The notes beneath the pieces were generated by a model, which was not told where the DNA came from, did no database searches, and saw nothing but the letters and a program-made list of their open reading frames with translations. DNA of 64,000 nucleotides from Fuerstiella sp. (GTDB taxonomy: Bacteria > Planctomycetota > Planctomycetia > Planctomycetales > Planctomycetaceae), in contig JAKVAZ010000001.1 of assembly GCA_022447225.1 (NCBI GenBank), forward strand, positions 527,824-591,823. The letters run 5' to 3'. Shown piece by piece: positions 18,753-29,073 of the stretch (position 1 is the stretch's first letter; each line of letters opens with the position of its first letter). A program made the position numbers and the translations under genes.

Positions 18753-19612
18753 ATGAGACAAGTAAAAGTTGCTGTAATTCAGTCATGTCCTGTGCTCTTT
18801 GACAGCGAGGCGACAATCGCGAAAGTCAAAGACCTGACCGCCCGTGCAGTCAATGAAGGTGGACTGATTGTACTTTTTCCTGAGGCGTTTGTTTCAGGCT
18901 ATCCGAAAGGTCTCGACGTTGGGGCACGTATTGGATCCCGTACTGATAGCGGACGCGAAACGTTTCGCCGGTATTGGGACAGTGCAATCGACGTGCCTGG
19001 TTCCGGCACCGAAAAACTTGGTCAGATCGCTCGTGAGGCCATGTATACCTTGTCATCGGGGTGATTGAACGAAGCTCCGGCACTCTGTACTGCACGGTTT
19101 TATTCTTTGCAGCGACTGGCCGGTTATTGGGCAAGCATCGAAAGCTCATGCCAACCGCGATGGAGCGGATTATCTGGGGGTTTGGTGATGGATCCACGAT
19201 GCCCGTATTTGACACCCCGCATGGAAAAATCGGAGCAGTGATTTGCTGGGAAAACTACATGCCTCTTTTACGAACGCACATGTACGAAAAGGGCATACAG
19301 ATATACTGGGCTCCAACGGTTGATGACCGAGAGAACTGGCTGTCCAGTATGCGTCATCTCGCAGTGGAGGGCCGCTGTTTTGTACTGTCCGCCAATCAAT
19401 ACCTGCGACGCGCTGATTGTCCGGAACAGTATGAGGGTTTTGAAGACGTACCTCCCAAGGCAGTACTCATCAAGGGAGGGAGTTGTATCATCGCTCCAAC
19501 AGGCAGGATCCTTGCCGGCCCGTCTGTAAAAGGCCCGGAGATACTCACAGCTGAGCTGGATCTCGATGAAATAATACGAGGCAAATATGATTTAGATGTG
19601 GTTGGCCATTAG
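18753..19612 (+). pseudogene. Frameshifted nitrilase (carbon-nitrogen hydrolase)
   Basis: Two adjacent frames make one nitrilase of about 285 residues. The first (18753-19064) runs from MRQVKVAVIQSCPVLFD and holds catalytic E44 (FPEAFVSGYPKG). The second continues from about 19046 as [10 protein letters not shown] and holds the lysine (GKHRKLMPT) and the nucleophile cysteine (AVICWENYM). Reading gcc-(n)at-gta-tac near 19038-19046 would give A-H-V-Y-L-V-I-G, so a single base appears to be missing. All three catalytic residues are intact and the rest of the gene is open, so this could be a recent mutation, an assembly error or, less likely, a programmed shift; there is no slippery run at the junction. 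Nitrilases hydrolyse nitriles to acids and ammonia. Confidence 0.8.
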
Positions 19613-19891
19613 GCTCGCCCTGATGTTTTTCAGCTGAGCGTCAACGAAGCTGCTCAGTTAGTAACTGTGTGTTTCCGGCAGCCCCAAAAAGACGAATGAT
19701 CTACCCCGAAACGCTGCTGGTATCCGCTCGACGCGGGCGCAAAACCATCCACGCTGCCGTTGCTTGTGGACGTTGCCGGCCGCACCTGACAGCTTACGGA
19801 ACCGGCTGCTCTGAGTGATTCCGTGGTGGCCTTCGGACGAACGTCGTTCCGGGCGTCCGTTCACTTCGGTTTGGTCCCGCCGCTTAGTGAG

Positions 19892-20272
19892 TTACTTTGC
19901 TTCCACGATTTCATCAATTGAAAAGGGACCGTGTTCCTGGTCGCCAATCAGCACCAGTTGACCTTTCAGACTGCGTCGACCATCGGGAAACCCTGTCGCT
20001 GTACTTCCGTTTTTAAGTGTAATGGTCACTTCGTGAGTTTCGTTCACACCGGCCAGATCCTCATGGACCAGCGACGGATGCCTTTCCCACGCCCATGTCC
20101 ACAAAGTTGCCTGAGCATCAACACGACCCGCAAACTCGTGCCATTCTGCATCCGCCTGTCTGAGCTGTTTGAGATCTGCCTGCCGGCACCAGGGCCGCAG
20201 GACTTCTTCAATCCAGCAGCGTCGTGATGCCGCCAGATCGTCGAAGCTCTTCGGGATATCCGAAATTGACAT
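19892..20272 (-). CDS. Conserved-looking hypothetical protein
   Basis: A 126-residue soluble protein that I do not recognise. It has a Trp-rich helical N-terminal half (RRCWIEEVLRPWCRQADLKQ, then LWTWAWERHPSL) and a beta-rich C-terminal half (HEVTITLKNGSTATG, GQLVLIGDQEHGPFSIDEI). A strong ribosome site, GGGAG 7 bases before ATG 20272, supports it as real. It lies just downstream of serC on the same strand, 84 bases after the serC stop, and may be cotranscribed with it. No signal peptide or membrane segment is visible. Confidence 0.72.
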   Translation of the reverse strand: MSISDIPKSFDDLAASRRCWIEEVLRPWCRQADLKQLRQADAEWHEFAGRVDAQATLWTWAWERHPSLVHEDLAGVNETHEVTITLKNGSTATGFPDGRRSLKGQLVLIGDQEHGPFSIDEIVEAK

Positions 20273-20356
20273 GTCTTTCTCCCGCGACTGAAGCGTTCAC
20301 CGTCCGTGACTTATGAACCGGACTCGGCCGGCACTGTGTTCAATCATTCGCTGTGC

Positions 20357-21442
20357 TCAAATGTCGGCGTTCTCAAAGTCTGCCATAAACTGAATCAGGG
20401 CATGGACACCTTCGATCGGAAACGCATTGTAGATACTGGCTCGCATTCCGCCGACACTCCGGTGTCCTTTGAGCGAGTTAAAGCCTGCAGCGGTTGCTTG
20501 CTGAACAAACCGGGCATCTCTGTCAGCATGATCTGTGACAAATGTTACGTTCATGTGTGAACGGGATGATGCTTCCGCGGTGCCGTGAAACATCGAGCTG
20601 GAATCGATGGCCTCATACAGCAGTCGGGCTTTTTTGCGGTTCCGCGCTTCCATTGCGGCCAGACCGCCGTTGTCACGAATCCAGCGGAAGACAAGCATCA
20701 TGAGATAAATGCCAAATGTTGGCGGAGTGTTGTACATCGAGTGTGTATCAGCATGCGTTCGATACTGCATCATTGAAGCCGGCTGATCACTGCCGGATTC
20801 GATGAGGTCGTTCCGAATAATCACCAGAGTGACTCCGGCTGGTCCCAGATTCTTTTGTGCACCGGCGTAGATCAGTCCGTATTTTGAGACGTCGATCGGC
20901 CGGCTGAACAGGTCGCTGCTGGCATCACAGACCAGGAACGTATCACCATCAATTCCCTCCGGTTCCGTTCTGAACTGTGTTCCAAAGATCGTGTTGTTTG
21001 AGGTGAAGTGCACGTACCGGCTCTGCTGACTGAACGAATGGCCGGCAGGAATACTGTTGAAATTAGTGGCTTCACTTGTGGAAGCCACATTCACCCGGCC
21101 AAACAATTTTGCCTGGGTAACCGCCTTTTTAGCCCAGGAACCGGTGACAATGTAATCAGCAGTCGTCTCAGGATTCAGAAAGCTCATTGGCACCATAGCG
21201 AACTGTGTCGAGGCACCGCCCTGTAGAAACAGCACACGATAATTATCCGGAATACCGGCCAGTTGGCGACAAAGTGAATCGGCCTCTTCCGCCACTTCAG
21301 TGAATGCAGTACCGCGATGTGAGTGTTCGCAGATGCCGACTCCGGTGTTTCCGAATGACAGCAGAGATTCCTGTGCTTCCAGAAGAACTGTTTTCGGCAG
21401 AACAGCCGGGCCGGCTGACAGGTTCCAGATACGGTGGGTCAT
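20357..21442 (-). CDS. serC: Phosphoserine aminotransferase
   Basis: PLP enzyme that makes 3-phosphoserine from 3-phosphohydroxypyruvate and glutamate, in serine synthesis and also in pyridoxine synthesis. At 361 residues it matches the family length. It has the family start ([11 protein letters not shown]), [16 protein letters not shown] in the cofactor region and the Schiff-base lysine in [13 protein letters not shown]. The frame is open 33 codons further upstream, but ATG 21442 ([13 protein letters not shown]) is the standard N-terminus. It ends close to the hypothetical gene at 19892-20272, transcribed in the same direction. Confidence 0.94.
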   Translation of the reverse strand: MTHRIWNLSAGPAVLPKTVLLEAQESLLSFGNTGVGICEHSHRGTAFTEVAEEADSLCRQLAGIPDNYRVLFLQGGASTQFAMVPMSFLNPETTADYIVTGSWAKKAVTQAKLFGRVNVASTSEATNFNSIPAGHSFSQQSRYVHFTSNNTIFGTQFRTEPEGIDGDTFLVCDASSDLFSRPIDVSKYGLIYAGAQKNLGPAGVTLVIIRNDLIESGSDQPASMMQYRTHADTHSMYNTPPTFGIYLMMLVFRWIRDNGGLAAMEARNRKKARLLYEAIDSSSMFHGTAEASSRSHMNVTFVTDHADRDARFVQQATAAGFNSLKGHRSVGGMRASIYNAFPIEGVHALIQFMADFENADI

Positions 21443-21918
21443 GGCAGATCTGCCTTCGATTATTTGGAATAACAACTGCAGTTGTGATGGTGGAAAACGG
21501 TTGGAAATACCTGACCTGCAGAACATCGAGAACTGAACCAAACGGTCAGTTCAATGTCACTGGATTGTGTGACGCGGGCCCCGCAGCGGATGCCGGTCCC
21601 TCCAGCGAACCAGGGAAACCGCAGCGGGACGGCATGCGATTTTCAAATTCTAATTCGAAACGGACTGAATTCATTCGAACGAGCCGATGAAACACCAGGT
21701 ATTCCCGTGATGTGGACACACCGGCCGGACTCGGTCAACTGCCTGGCCCGAAAGCGGACCGTACGTTAATCTGAGACGGTCTCGAATTGTCAATCTTTCG
21801 GTCAGGCGACCATCCAGGACGGGTAAACGGAAGGAGCTGACACGACTTTCAGGTCGGTTCTCTGTTACTGAGACAATCTTCCCGGTCCGCTTCTTTCATT
21901 TCCGGCGAATCCACTCCT
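21443..21918. other. Divergent intergenic region between serC and prs
   Basis: About 475 bases that should hold promoters for both genes. Open frames on the plus strand here have no family resemblance. I could not pick out convincing -35/-10 pairs. Confidence 0.4.
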
Positions 21919-22938
21919 ATGAATCAGGATTCAGAATCTTTATCGCACCGCCCGGGGCCGCGTATTCAGCAGTTTCAGGCACCCCAGGGTGATCTGGCCA
22001 TTCTTGCGGGGTCCGGCAATCCTGTGTTCGCGCAGGCAATCGCCACAGAGCTGGGAGTTCCGCTGACCCCGTGTCAGGCCCAGGTGTTTAGCGAAGGCAA
22101 TGTGTTTGTCCGTATACTGGAAAACGTCCGGGGCCGGGACACTTTCATTGTGCAGGGGGTCCATCATCCGGTCAACGACAACTTTGTCGAGCTGCTGTTC
22201 TGGGTGGATGCACTGAAACGCGCAAGTGCTCAGCACATAACGGCCGTCATTCCGTATTTCAGCTACGCCAAGGGTGACAAAAAAGACGAGCCTCGAGTAT
22301 CGATTCGAGCCCGGGTTTGCGCAGATGCCCTGGAGGCGGCCGGAGCCGATCGCGTCCTCACCATGGACCTGCACAGCCCGCAGATTCAGGGATTCTTCAG
22401 TGTCCCTGTTGATCATCTTTATGCCCGAGCTGTGATTTGCGAGTATATGCAGCAGATGGAAATTGAGGATCTTGTTGTCTGCAGTCCGGACGCCGGATTC
22501 GCAAAATCCGCGGCGGCCTTCGCCAATCTGTTGGGGGTTCCTGTGGTTATCGGGAATAAAGCCCGACCCGACCACAGTGAACAGGCTGAGATTCTGGAGG
22601 TCATCGGAAACGTCGATGGTAAAAACGTTTTGCTGGTGGACGACTTTACGATCACCGGCGGATCGCTGTGCAGCATGGCCAAATTACTCAGGGAACGAGG
22701 AGCCGGACAGATTTATGCAGCGGTATCGCACGGTGTTCTGGCAAAAGGCGCGGCGGACCGAATCCAGAACAGTCTGATCGAAAAACTGTTTATGACGGAC
22801 ACGATTGAAGCTGTCGTTGAGCCGCCGTGTCCAAAAATTGAAGTGCTTTCTGTGGCACCGGTTTTTGCCCGGGCGATACGATCTATCCACGACCGTACCA
22901 GTGTCAGCATGCTGTTTCCCGACGAAAAATCGTTGTAA
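21919..22938 (+). CDS. prs: Ribose-phosphate pyrophosphokinase
   Basis: Makes PRPP from ribose 5-phosphate and ATP for nucleotide, histidine and tryptophan synthesis. It has 339 residues. The characteristic segments are present: AILAGSGNPVFAQAIATELG at the start, VIPYFSYAKGDKKDEPR, VLTMDLHSPQIQGFF and the PRPP-binding loop VLLVDDFTITGGSL. It is longer than the E. coli enzyme (315) through a 20-residue N-terminal extension, MNQDSESLSHRPGPRIQQF. The segment around AYAKGD differs slightly from the classic PRSSP1 pattern, so it is a divergent class member. It lies 163 bases before mutS on the same strand. Confidence 0.9.
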   Translation: MNQDSESLSHRPGPRIQQFQAPQGDLAILAGSGNPVFAQAIATELGVPLTPCQAQVFSEGNVFVRILENVRGRDTFIVQGVHHPVNDNFVELLFWVDALKRASAQHITAVIPYFSYAKGDKKDEPRVSIRARVCADALEAAGADRVLTMDLHSPQIQGFFSVPVDHLYARAVICEYMQQMEIEDLVVCSPDAGFAKSAAAFANLLGVPVVIGNKARPDHSEQAEILEVIGNVDGKNVLLVDDFTITGGSLCSMAKLLRERGAGQIYAAVSHGVLAKGAADRIQNSLIEKLFMTDTIEAVVEPPCPKIEVLSVAPVFARAIRSIHDRTSVSMLFPDEKSL

Positions 22939-23101
22939 GCTGAACGGGCGGAATGAATACACCAGTGTCGTCTGGAAACGGAGCAGCGGTGTGATGGCTG
23001 CCGGTTCCCGTCCTTCGTCGACTCGTATTTCTTAATCGACCGCTTACCTGTTTCGTTCGAGTACGTCCCTTCGACTCAATCAATGTCATCAGCAATACGT
23101 C

Positions 23102-25738
23102 ATGGCCAAAATGTCCCCGATGATGGAACGATATCAGGAAGTGAAGTCCGAAAATCCGGGCACGCTTCTGTTGTTTCGCATGGGTGATTTCTATGAGCTG
23201 TTTTACAATGACGCCGAAGTCGCATCCGAAGTGCTTGGTCTCACGCTGACCAGTCGCGACAGGAACTCGCCAAATCCCGTTGCCATGGCCGGGTTTCCGT
23301 ATCATCAGCTGGACAATTATCTTCAAAAGCTGATTCATGCCGGGTTCCGAGTCGCGATCTGTGACCAGGTTGAAGATCCCAAGAAGGCCAAAGGACTCGT
23401 TCGCCGCGAAGTCACCCGCGTCGTCACACCCGGTACCATCACCGAAGATGAATTACTCGATCCTCGGGCGAGCAATTTCATTGCGTGTGTGGCGCCTTCG
23501 GGGACAGTATTGGGACTTGCCTGGCTGGAGTTATCCACCGGACGATTCCTGGTCAGTGACATCGAGCCCGCTCTGCTCCAGGATGAACTGGCCCGTATTC
23601 ACGCGGCCGAATGTATCATCCCTGAGGATGATGCGGACAGTACACAGCAATGTGTGGCAAGAACGGACCTGGGTGGCCCTGTTCTGACGTCCCGTCCGTC
23701 GTGGTGTTTTGCTTATGATGAAACTCGTCGTGTTCTGCGCGAACATTTCGGTACCAAAACGCTGGAAGGTTTCGATGCCGACGAGAATTCTCCTGCGGTG
23801 ACCGCGGCGGGTGCACTTCTTGAATACATTCGGGAAACACAGCGATCTGCACTTGGACATATTACTCGTCTGGAAACTTGGCGACGGCATCGGTTTATGA
23901 TCGTCGATGAAGCGACTCGACGCAGCCTGGAGCTCACCAGCACGATACGGGAGGGTCGTCGGGAGCAAAGCCTGCTGGGTGTCATCGACGAAACCAAAAC
24001 GCCGATGGGAGCCCGACTGCTGGCGGACTGGCTTTCCAGTCCGCTCACAGATATCGAACAAATCACTCAACGTCTGGACGCAGTGGAAGACTTTTTCCAC
24101 GATGTTGCTCTGCGTGACGATCTGCGCACATCTTTAAGACAGATCCATGATCTGCAAAGGCTGACGTCGCGGGTGGCAACCGGACGCTGCAGTCCCCGGG
24201 ACCTCAGCAGCCTCGCTGTGACTCTGGGGCATCTGCCGGGTGTCAAAGCCCGGCTGGCCGGTCGGGCCGCTCATCGACTGCACACTCTGGAAGAACGTTT
24301 GGACCTGTGTCCCGAGGTGCGAACTGCAATCGAAGATGCCTTAATCGCAGATCCGCCTGCAGGAGTAGCTGATGGAGGAGTCATCCGTCCTGGTTTTCAC
24401 GGACAACTGGATGAACTCAGAGACCTTGCCAAAGGAGGAAAACAGTGGATTGCGGCGTATCAGGCGGCGGAAAGTGAACGTACGGGAATCCCAGGTCTCA
24501 AGATCGGCTTCAACAGGGTTTTTGGGTACTACCTGGAGGTGACCGGGGCCCATCTGAGCAAAGTTCCCGAAGACTACATCCGCAAACAAACACTCAAGAA
24601 TCAGGAACGCTTCATTACTCCGCAACTCAAAGAATATGAAGACAAGGTTCTGCGAGCAGAAGAGCAAAGCAAAGCACTGGAGCACGAACTGTATGGTGTG
24701 CTGAAGGAAGAAGTCGCAGGATATGTGGCTCGTCTGCTGACCACCGCCGAATCTTTGGCCGAAATAGATGTACTCACTGGTCTGGCGGCACTGGCGGAAA
24801 CAGCCGGGTACTGCCGTCCGGAACTAACCAGTGAGCCCACACTCGACATTCGGGAAGGACGCCATCCTGTGCTGGATCGTCTGATGCCCGCAGGAGAATT
24901 CGTTCCCAATGACGTGCTATTGGGGGTGTCGAACTCCAGCGCGAATTCGGAGCTTTCTGCCGGTCGTCTGCAAATTATCACGGGTCCGAACATGGCGGGC
25001 AAAAGTACGTATATCCGCCAGGCTGCACTGATCACATTGATGGCACAAATGGGATCGTTTGTGCCGGCGAGCGGTGCGCGAATCGGTATTGCCGACCGAA
25101 TCTTCGCCCGCGTGGGGGCCAGCGATGAACTTGGCCGGGGTCAGAGCACGTTCATGGTTGAAATGACCGAAACGGCCCGGATTCTGAACAGTGCCACATC
25201 AGCGAGCCTGGTAATTCTGGACGAAATCGGTCGAGGCACAAGTACCTATGACGGAATCTCACTGGCCTGGAGCATTACCGAATACCTCCACGATGAAACG
25301 CTGTGCCGCACGATGTTTGCCACGCACTATCACGAGCTTTCTGTACTCACTCAAACCCTTAAACAGGCATCCAACTGGAATGTGGCCGTTCAGGAGAACA
25401 ATGATGATGTTATCTTTCTGCACCGCATCGTGCAGGGCGCTGCGGGACGTAGTTATGGCATCCATGTCGCAAAGCTTGCCGGCGTACCCCGTTCGGTGAC
25501 AGATCGCGCTCGTACAATTCTGGATACCCTCGAAAACGACCACATTAACCAGGACGGCCGGCCCAGTGTGCCTCGACGCGAAACAGGTCGGCAGAAGTCT
25601 CGGCAACTCAGTTTGTTCGAACTGCCCGAAGACCCGTTGCTCGATGAGATCCGAAAGATGGAAGTCGATAGTATGACACCGCTGGAAGCCATGCAGGAAC
25701 TGCATCGACTGAGAAAGCAACTGACCGATCGCAATTAA
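23102..25738 (+). CDS. mutS: DNA mismatch repair protein MutS
   Basis: Recognises mismatches and starts repair with MutL. It has 878 residues, standard for MutS1. The mismatch-contacting motif is GDFYELF near residues 27-33 (the Phe and Glu that touch the mispair), followed by connector, core lever and clamp domains. The ATPase has Walker [10 protein letters not shown] (628-636), the signature region [13 protein letters not shown] and Walker [14 protein letters not shown], and a helix-turn-helix dimerisation region. The tail [14 protein letters not shown] is the usual C-terminal end. ATG 23102 has no obvious ribosome site; MSPMMERY 9 bases later is an alternative start. Confidence 0.96.
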   Translation: MAKMSPMMERYQEVKSENPGTLLLFRMGDFYELFYNDAEVASEVLGLTLTSRDRNSPNPVAMAGFPYHQLDNYLQKLIHAGFRVAICDQVEDPKKAKGLVRREVTRVVTPGTITEDELLDPRASNFIACVAPSGTVLGLAWLELSTGRFLVSDIEPALLQDELARIHAAECIIPEDDADSTQQCVARTDLGGPVLTSRPSWCFAYDETRRVLREHFGTKTLEGFDADENSPAVTAAGALLEYIRETQRSALGHITRLETWRRHRFMIVDEATRRSLELTSTIREGRREQSLLGVIDETKTPMGARLLADWLSSPLTDIEQITQRLDAVEDFFHDVALRDDLRTSLRQIHDLQRLTSRVATGRCSPRDLSSLAVTLGHLPGVKARLAGRAAHRLHTLEERLDLCPEVRTAIEDALIADPPAGVADGGVIRPGFHGQLDELRDLAKGGKQWIAAYQAAESERTGIPGLKIGFNRVFGYYLEVTGAHLSKVPEDYIRKQTLKNQERFITPQLKEYEDKVLRAEEQSKALEHELYGVLKEEVAGYVARLLTTAESLAEIDVLTGLAALAETAGYCRPELTSEPTLDIREGRHPVLDRLMPAGEFVPNDVLLGVSNSSANSELSAGRLQIITGPNMAGKSTYIRQAALITLMAQMGSFVPASGARIGIADRIFARVGASDELGRGQSTFMVEMTETARILNSATSASLVILDEIGRGTSTYDGISLAWSITEYLHDETLCRTMFATHYHELSVLTQTLKQASNWNVAVQENNDDVIFLHRIVQGAAGRSYGIHVAKLAGVPRSVTDRARTILDTLENDHINQDGRPSVPRRETGRQKSRQLSLFELPEDPLLDEIRKMEVDSMTPLEAMQELHRLRKQLTDRN

Positions 25739-25747
25739 AGCCTTTCA

Positions 25748-26842
25748 ATGACGCGCGGCGGGGTCTTTGTGATGCAAAACAAAAAATGCAGGAATCAGGA
25801 TCAGGCTGATCGATTGAACCGATCAGGGCCGGCCTGGCGGTTCAGCCGTTTTGATGCTCCGGAAACAAATGACACATGCACCCGAACACGATTGTACGCA
25901 ATTTGCCGATTCATGATCGTGTGTTCGTCCCTTATTATCTTTGCAACATCTGACTTTCTGCCTGCGCAGGCTGCTGACGTCGATTCATCGACTTCCCGAT
26001 CTGTCCTTGTCGATGCTGCCTGGATTATGGATCACGTTGATTCACCTCATGTCAGTGTTCTTGAACTCGGTCCGGACATTCGGAAATACAGAGACGGCCA
26101 TATTCCGGGCGCTCATTTTGTGCACTGGATCGATGACATTACTGCACCATCCGATCGGGCGATGTATACGGTGGCTCCGCCCGAAATGATCCAGATGATG
26201 CTGCGGCGACTGGGGATCGAAAACAGTACGACGATTGTTTTGTACGACGACCTCAGTAACCGAGTGTCCGCAAGGATGTTCTGGACGCTGAGATACTATG
26301 GACACACAGCGATCCGGATTCTGGACGGAGGCCGGTCGGCATGGTCGGTTGCCGGCCATGAATTTGTTTCGGAGACGCCGGTCGCGGAACGGAGTGAGTA
26401 CAACATTACCAGGACACTCGAAAAGCACCGGATTCGGATGAATCGAATTCGTAAGTACCTTGGCAGGTCTGACATTGCAATTGTTGACGGACGCTCACCG
26501 GCGCAGTACGCAGGCGAAACACCCGGGACGGTTTACCATACCGGCAGACCCCACGATCAGTCCGGTCATATTCCAGGGGCGGTGAATATCCTGTGGCAGG
26601 ACAACTTTCGGGCGGACGGTACCTTCAAATCTTCTGAGCAACTGCGTCGGCTTTATGAAGACCGCGGTGTAATTCCGGACCGAGAAGTTATCACCTACTG
26701 CAACGAAGGTCTGCACGCAGCGTCTCCCTGGTTCGTACTGACTGAACTGCTGGGATACCACAGCGTCTGCCTGTACGACGAGTCTATGGCCGAATGGGCC
26801 AACAAATCTGAAATGCCTGTCATGACGGGTGACCTGCCCTAG
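25748..26842 (+). CDS. Exported sulfurtransferase with two rhodanese domains
   Basis: Tandem rhodanese protein of 364 residues. The first domain (about 80-195, VDAAWIMDHVDSPHVSVLE to LDGGRSAWSVAG) lacks a catalytic cysteine. The second (about 225-355) has the active-site loop TYCNEGLHAASPW, with the persulfide-forming cysteine. Such enzymes move sulfur from thiosulfate or 3-mercaptopyruvate to a thiol acceptor. A hydrophobic segment MIVCSSLIIFATSDFLPAQA at residues 56-75 looks like a signal peptide, so the true start may be internal, for example ATG 25913; the given start leaves a long Arg-rich extension before it. The gene starts 10 bases after the mutS stop. Confidence 0.82.
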   Translation: MTRGGVFVMQNKKCRNQDQADRLNRSGPAWRFSRFDAPETNDTCTRTRLYAICRFMIVCSSLIIFATSDFLPAQAADVDSSTSRSVLVDAAWIMDHVDSPHVSVLELGPDIRKYRDGHIPGAHFVHWIDDITAPSDRAMYTVAPPEMIQMMLRRLGIENSTTIVLYDDLSNRVSARMFWTLRYYGHTAIRILDGGRSAWSVAGHEFVSETPVAERSEYNITRTLEKHRIRMNRIRKYLGRSDIAIVDGRSPAQYAGETPGTVYHTGRPHDQSGHIPGAVNILWQDNFRADGTFKSSEQLRRLYEDRGVIPDREVITYCNEGLHAASPWFVLTELLGYHSVCLYDESMAEWANKSEMPVMTGDLP

Positions 26843-26963
26843 CGTCCTCCAGTCAACATCTCAAAACCCTGTCACGGTTCACACGACTAAGTAAAACGCT
26901 GTGGCTGATTCCGTCGACCAATCGGAACCGTGTTCCCTCTGTATTTTGCCGTAATCAACAGGA

Positions 26964-26988
26964 TTTTCCGGAGCAACATTCCGGAAAA
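26964..26988. terminator. Candidate transcription-terminating hairpin after the sulfurtransferase gene
   Basis: Perfect 9-bp inverted repeat TTTTCCGGA/TCCGGAAAA with a seven-base loop, about 120 bases after the sulfurtransferase stop. The A/T ends of the stem could work on either strand, but no separate T-tract follows. The rest of 26843-27142 shows no gene. Confidence 0.4.
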
Positions 26989-27142
26989 GCGGGCTGATGG
27001 ATCTGATTGATTTTTCCGTGTTAATTTGGCGGCACATGAACACGGAGAAATTTATCTTAGGCGTGCTGGTATGCAGTACGAGTCAACGATGCAGGTACCG
27101 GCTGAGGTCATACAATCGGAATTCCTTAGGCGGTAGAAACGC

Positions 27143-28060
27143 ATGAAGAGCGAAGATCATTCACCAAAGTCTTCGAAACAGCAGCGATCCATTCGGCAAC
27201 GAGTTTTTCGGGCATGCGGGATCTATGTCGTTGTTCCGTATCTGGCTGTCACGGTGATCATTGCGGGACTGCAGCGTCGACTCATTTACAAACCCACGGT
27301 TGCTGACAGTCTTGCCCTCAGTACCGTTGGTCTGGACCACGAATTTGGTCGTGACGTCGAACTAATCACGACCGATGGCAATACGATACGAGGCTGGTTG
27401 GTATACGGCAGCGAAGAACATCGGTCCGGCGACGGTGTGCGCTCACTGGTGCTGTATTTTCCTGGTAATTCTCGTAACCGTCGTGAACGCGTCAGCGATC
27501 TTCGCGAATTCGCATCAGGTGGATTCGATGTGCTGATATTCGACTACCGAGGTTTTGGAGACAGTACAGGATCGCCGGACGAATCTTCGCTCTCTGATGA
27601 CGCATTGCTTGTATGGAAGTACGCTCACGAGCACCTTGGGTACGATGAAGGACGGATCATTGTGTATGGTGAGTCGCTTGGTGGTGCGGTTGCGCTTTCA
27701 ATGTGGTCCGGTACAAATCCACAGCTTCCGCAACCTGCCGCATTGATTCTCAATTCGACATTCGCCTCCATGCCGCAGACGGTCCGATGGCATTACCCGC
27801 TGTTTCCGTTTCATATTTTGTTGTTTGATCGCTGGCCGTCAATCGAACGAATCGACCGTGTTCAGACACCAATTATCGTATTCCATGGTACAGACGATCA
27901 AATAGTACCCGTTGCCCACGGCCGGTATCTGGCACAGGCTTCCCCGCATGCTCGATTCATTGAGATTGGGGGTGCAACTCACAACGAGATTCCGATGCCC
28001 CCATTACGTAAAGAACTGGATTCGCTTATGGCCGGGCTTCATGCCTCAAACTCTGAATAG
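27143..28060 (+). CDS. Alpha/beta hydrolase (BEM46-like), membrane-anchored
   Basis: Serine hydrolase of 305 residues with one N-terminal membrane segment (about 26-44, IYVVVPYLAVTVIIAG) and a catalytic domain of the alpha/beta fold. The catalytic triad is readable: nucleophile S178 in YGESLGG, D251 in GTDDQIVP and H280 in GATHNE. The oxyanion region YFPGNSRNR and the FDYRGFGDSTG segment fit the BEM46/ABHD13 group of uncharacterised hydrolases. Substrate unknown. ATG 27143 has AGGCGG upstream. No cotranscribed partner is evident. Confidence 0.85.
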   Translation: MKSEDHSPKSSKQQRSIRQRVFRACGIYVVVPYLAVTVIIAGLQRRLIYKPTVADSLALSTVGLDHEFGRDVELITTDGNTIRGWLVYGSEEHRSGDGVRSLVLYFPGNSRNRRERVSDLREFASGGFDVLIFDYRGFGDSTGSPDESSLSDDALLVWKYAHEHLGYDEGRIIVYGESLGGAVALSMWSGTNPQLPQPAALILNSTFASMPQTVRWHYPLFPFHILLFDRWPSIERIDRVQTPIIVFHGTDDQIVPVAHGRYLAQASPHARFIEIGGATHNEIPMPPLRKELDSLMAGLHASNSE

Positions 28061-28269
28061 AGGACGGAAACGGATAATACCTCAGCTTTTGATTTTGCGG
28101 GCACAGACTGTCAACCAGCAATAAATGGCCTGAGTTGAGAGCTCCGGTGGTGAGCGTTATGGAAATGGTGAGACTTGATTTCTTAAGGGACACGGAAAGA
28201 CGAACGCACACGAACCACTGATAATTCGTCGAAAACGCAGGAATGACTTCAAAACCTGCAGTCGTTCAG

Positions 28270-29073
28270 TTATCCCTGAAACGGACTTCCATCCAGTCGA
28301 GTACCAAACCACCGCCGGAGCACTGCATCCCCGGTCCAGGTCAGTGCTGCGAACACGCCAACACCCAGTGAGGTGGACGCCACAATGGTCGCATACAGTG
28401 CCGGGAGGTCGGCACTTGCCGTTTTGCGCTGAATCCATGCGCCCAGTCCAGGTTGGCTGGATCCCACGAAAAATTCGCCAACGATTGCTCCAACCACAGC
28501 GACTCCGCCCGCTATTCGAATTCCACTGATCATCCATGGAAGTGCCGAAGGCAATCTCAGTTTCCAATGCGTCTGCCACCAGGTGGCACCGTGCAGCCGA
28601 AACAATTCATGCAGTTGGCTGTCGATCTGCAGAAGTCCGGTTGTGGTGTTCGTCACGACGGGGAAAAGGCTGATGACGACGGCAACCAGCGTCACACTGT
28701 GAAAACCCCGTCCGAACGTGAGGATGATCAGTGGGGCAATGGCGATTACGGGTATGGTCTGGAACAGAATTGCGTAGGGATAAAATGCACGGCGAATGAC
28801 CACAGACTGAGCGAATGCAAACGCAACCGCCGTGCCGACCACCGTACTGACTGCAAGGCCGCTGACCGCGGCGATGGCCGTCCTGACAGTTGCTTCCGTC
28901 AGTTCCACACGCATCGTTCTGAGGGATTCAAGCACAGAAAGCGGGCGAGGCACGATATACGGGGGAATATCAAAGACTTCAATGGCCAGATGCCATGCTG
29001 TGGCTGCGGCCACAAGTACCAGCAGCGGCAGCAGACCACTGCCCAGTATGATGAATGTACGTGCCCGACTCAT
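28270..29073 (-). CDS. ABC transporter permease (NitT/TauT type)
   Basis: Inner-membrane permease of 267 residues with six or seven hydrophobic segments and the binding-protein-dependent transport motif (GATWWQTHWKLRLPSALPWMISG, the EAA-loop region that contacts the ATPase). The nearest known families move nitrate, taurine, sulfonates or thiamine precursors. Its ATG overlaps the ATPase stop (ATGA, 29070-29073), so the two are translationally coupled. No substrate-binding protein gene lies beside it, so the substrate cannot be inferred from context. Confidence 0.88.
   Translation of the reverse strand: MSRARTFIILGSGLLPLLVLVAAATAWHLAIEVFDIPPYIVPRPLSVLESLRTMRVELTEATVRTAIAAVSGLAVSTVVGTAVAFAFAQSVVIRRAFYPYAILFQTIPVIAIAPLIILTFGRGFHSVTLVAVVISLFPVVTNTTTGLLQIDSQLHELFRLHGATWWQTHWKLRLPSALPWMISGIRIAGGVAVVGAIVGEFFVGSSQPGLGAWIQRKTASADLPALYATIVASTSLGVGVFAALTWTGDAVLRRWFGTRLDGSPFQG

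Noticed and set aside
19030-19064. Programmed frameshift in the nitrilase
   Set aside because: No slippery heptamer or stimulatory structure is visible; a single-base loss explains it better.
18753-19064. Selenocysteine read-through at the UGA closing the first nitrilase frame
   Set aside because: The homologous continuation lies in another frame, so the UGA is a consequence of the shift and not a Sec codon.
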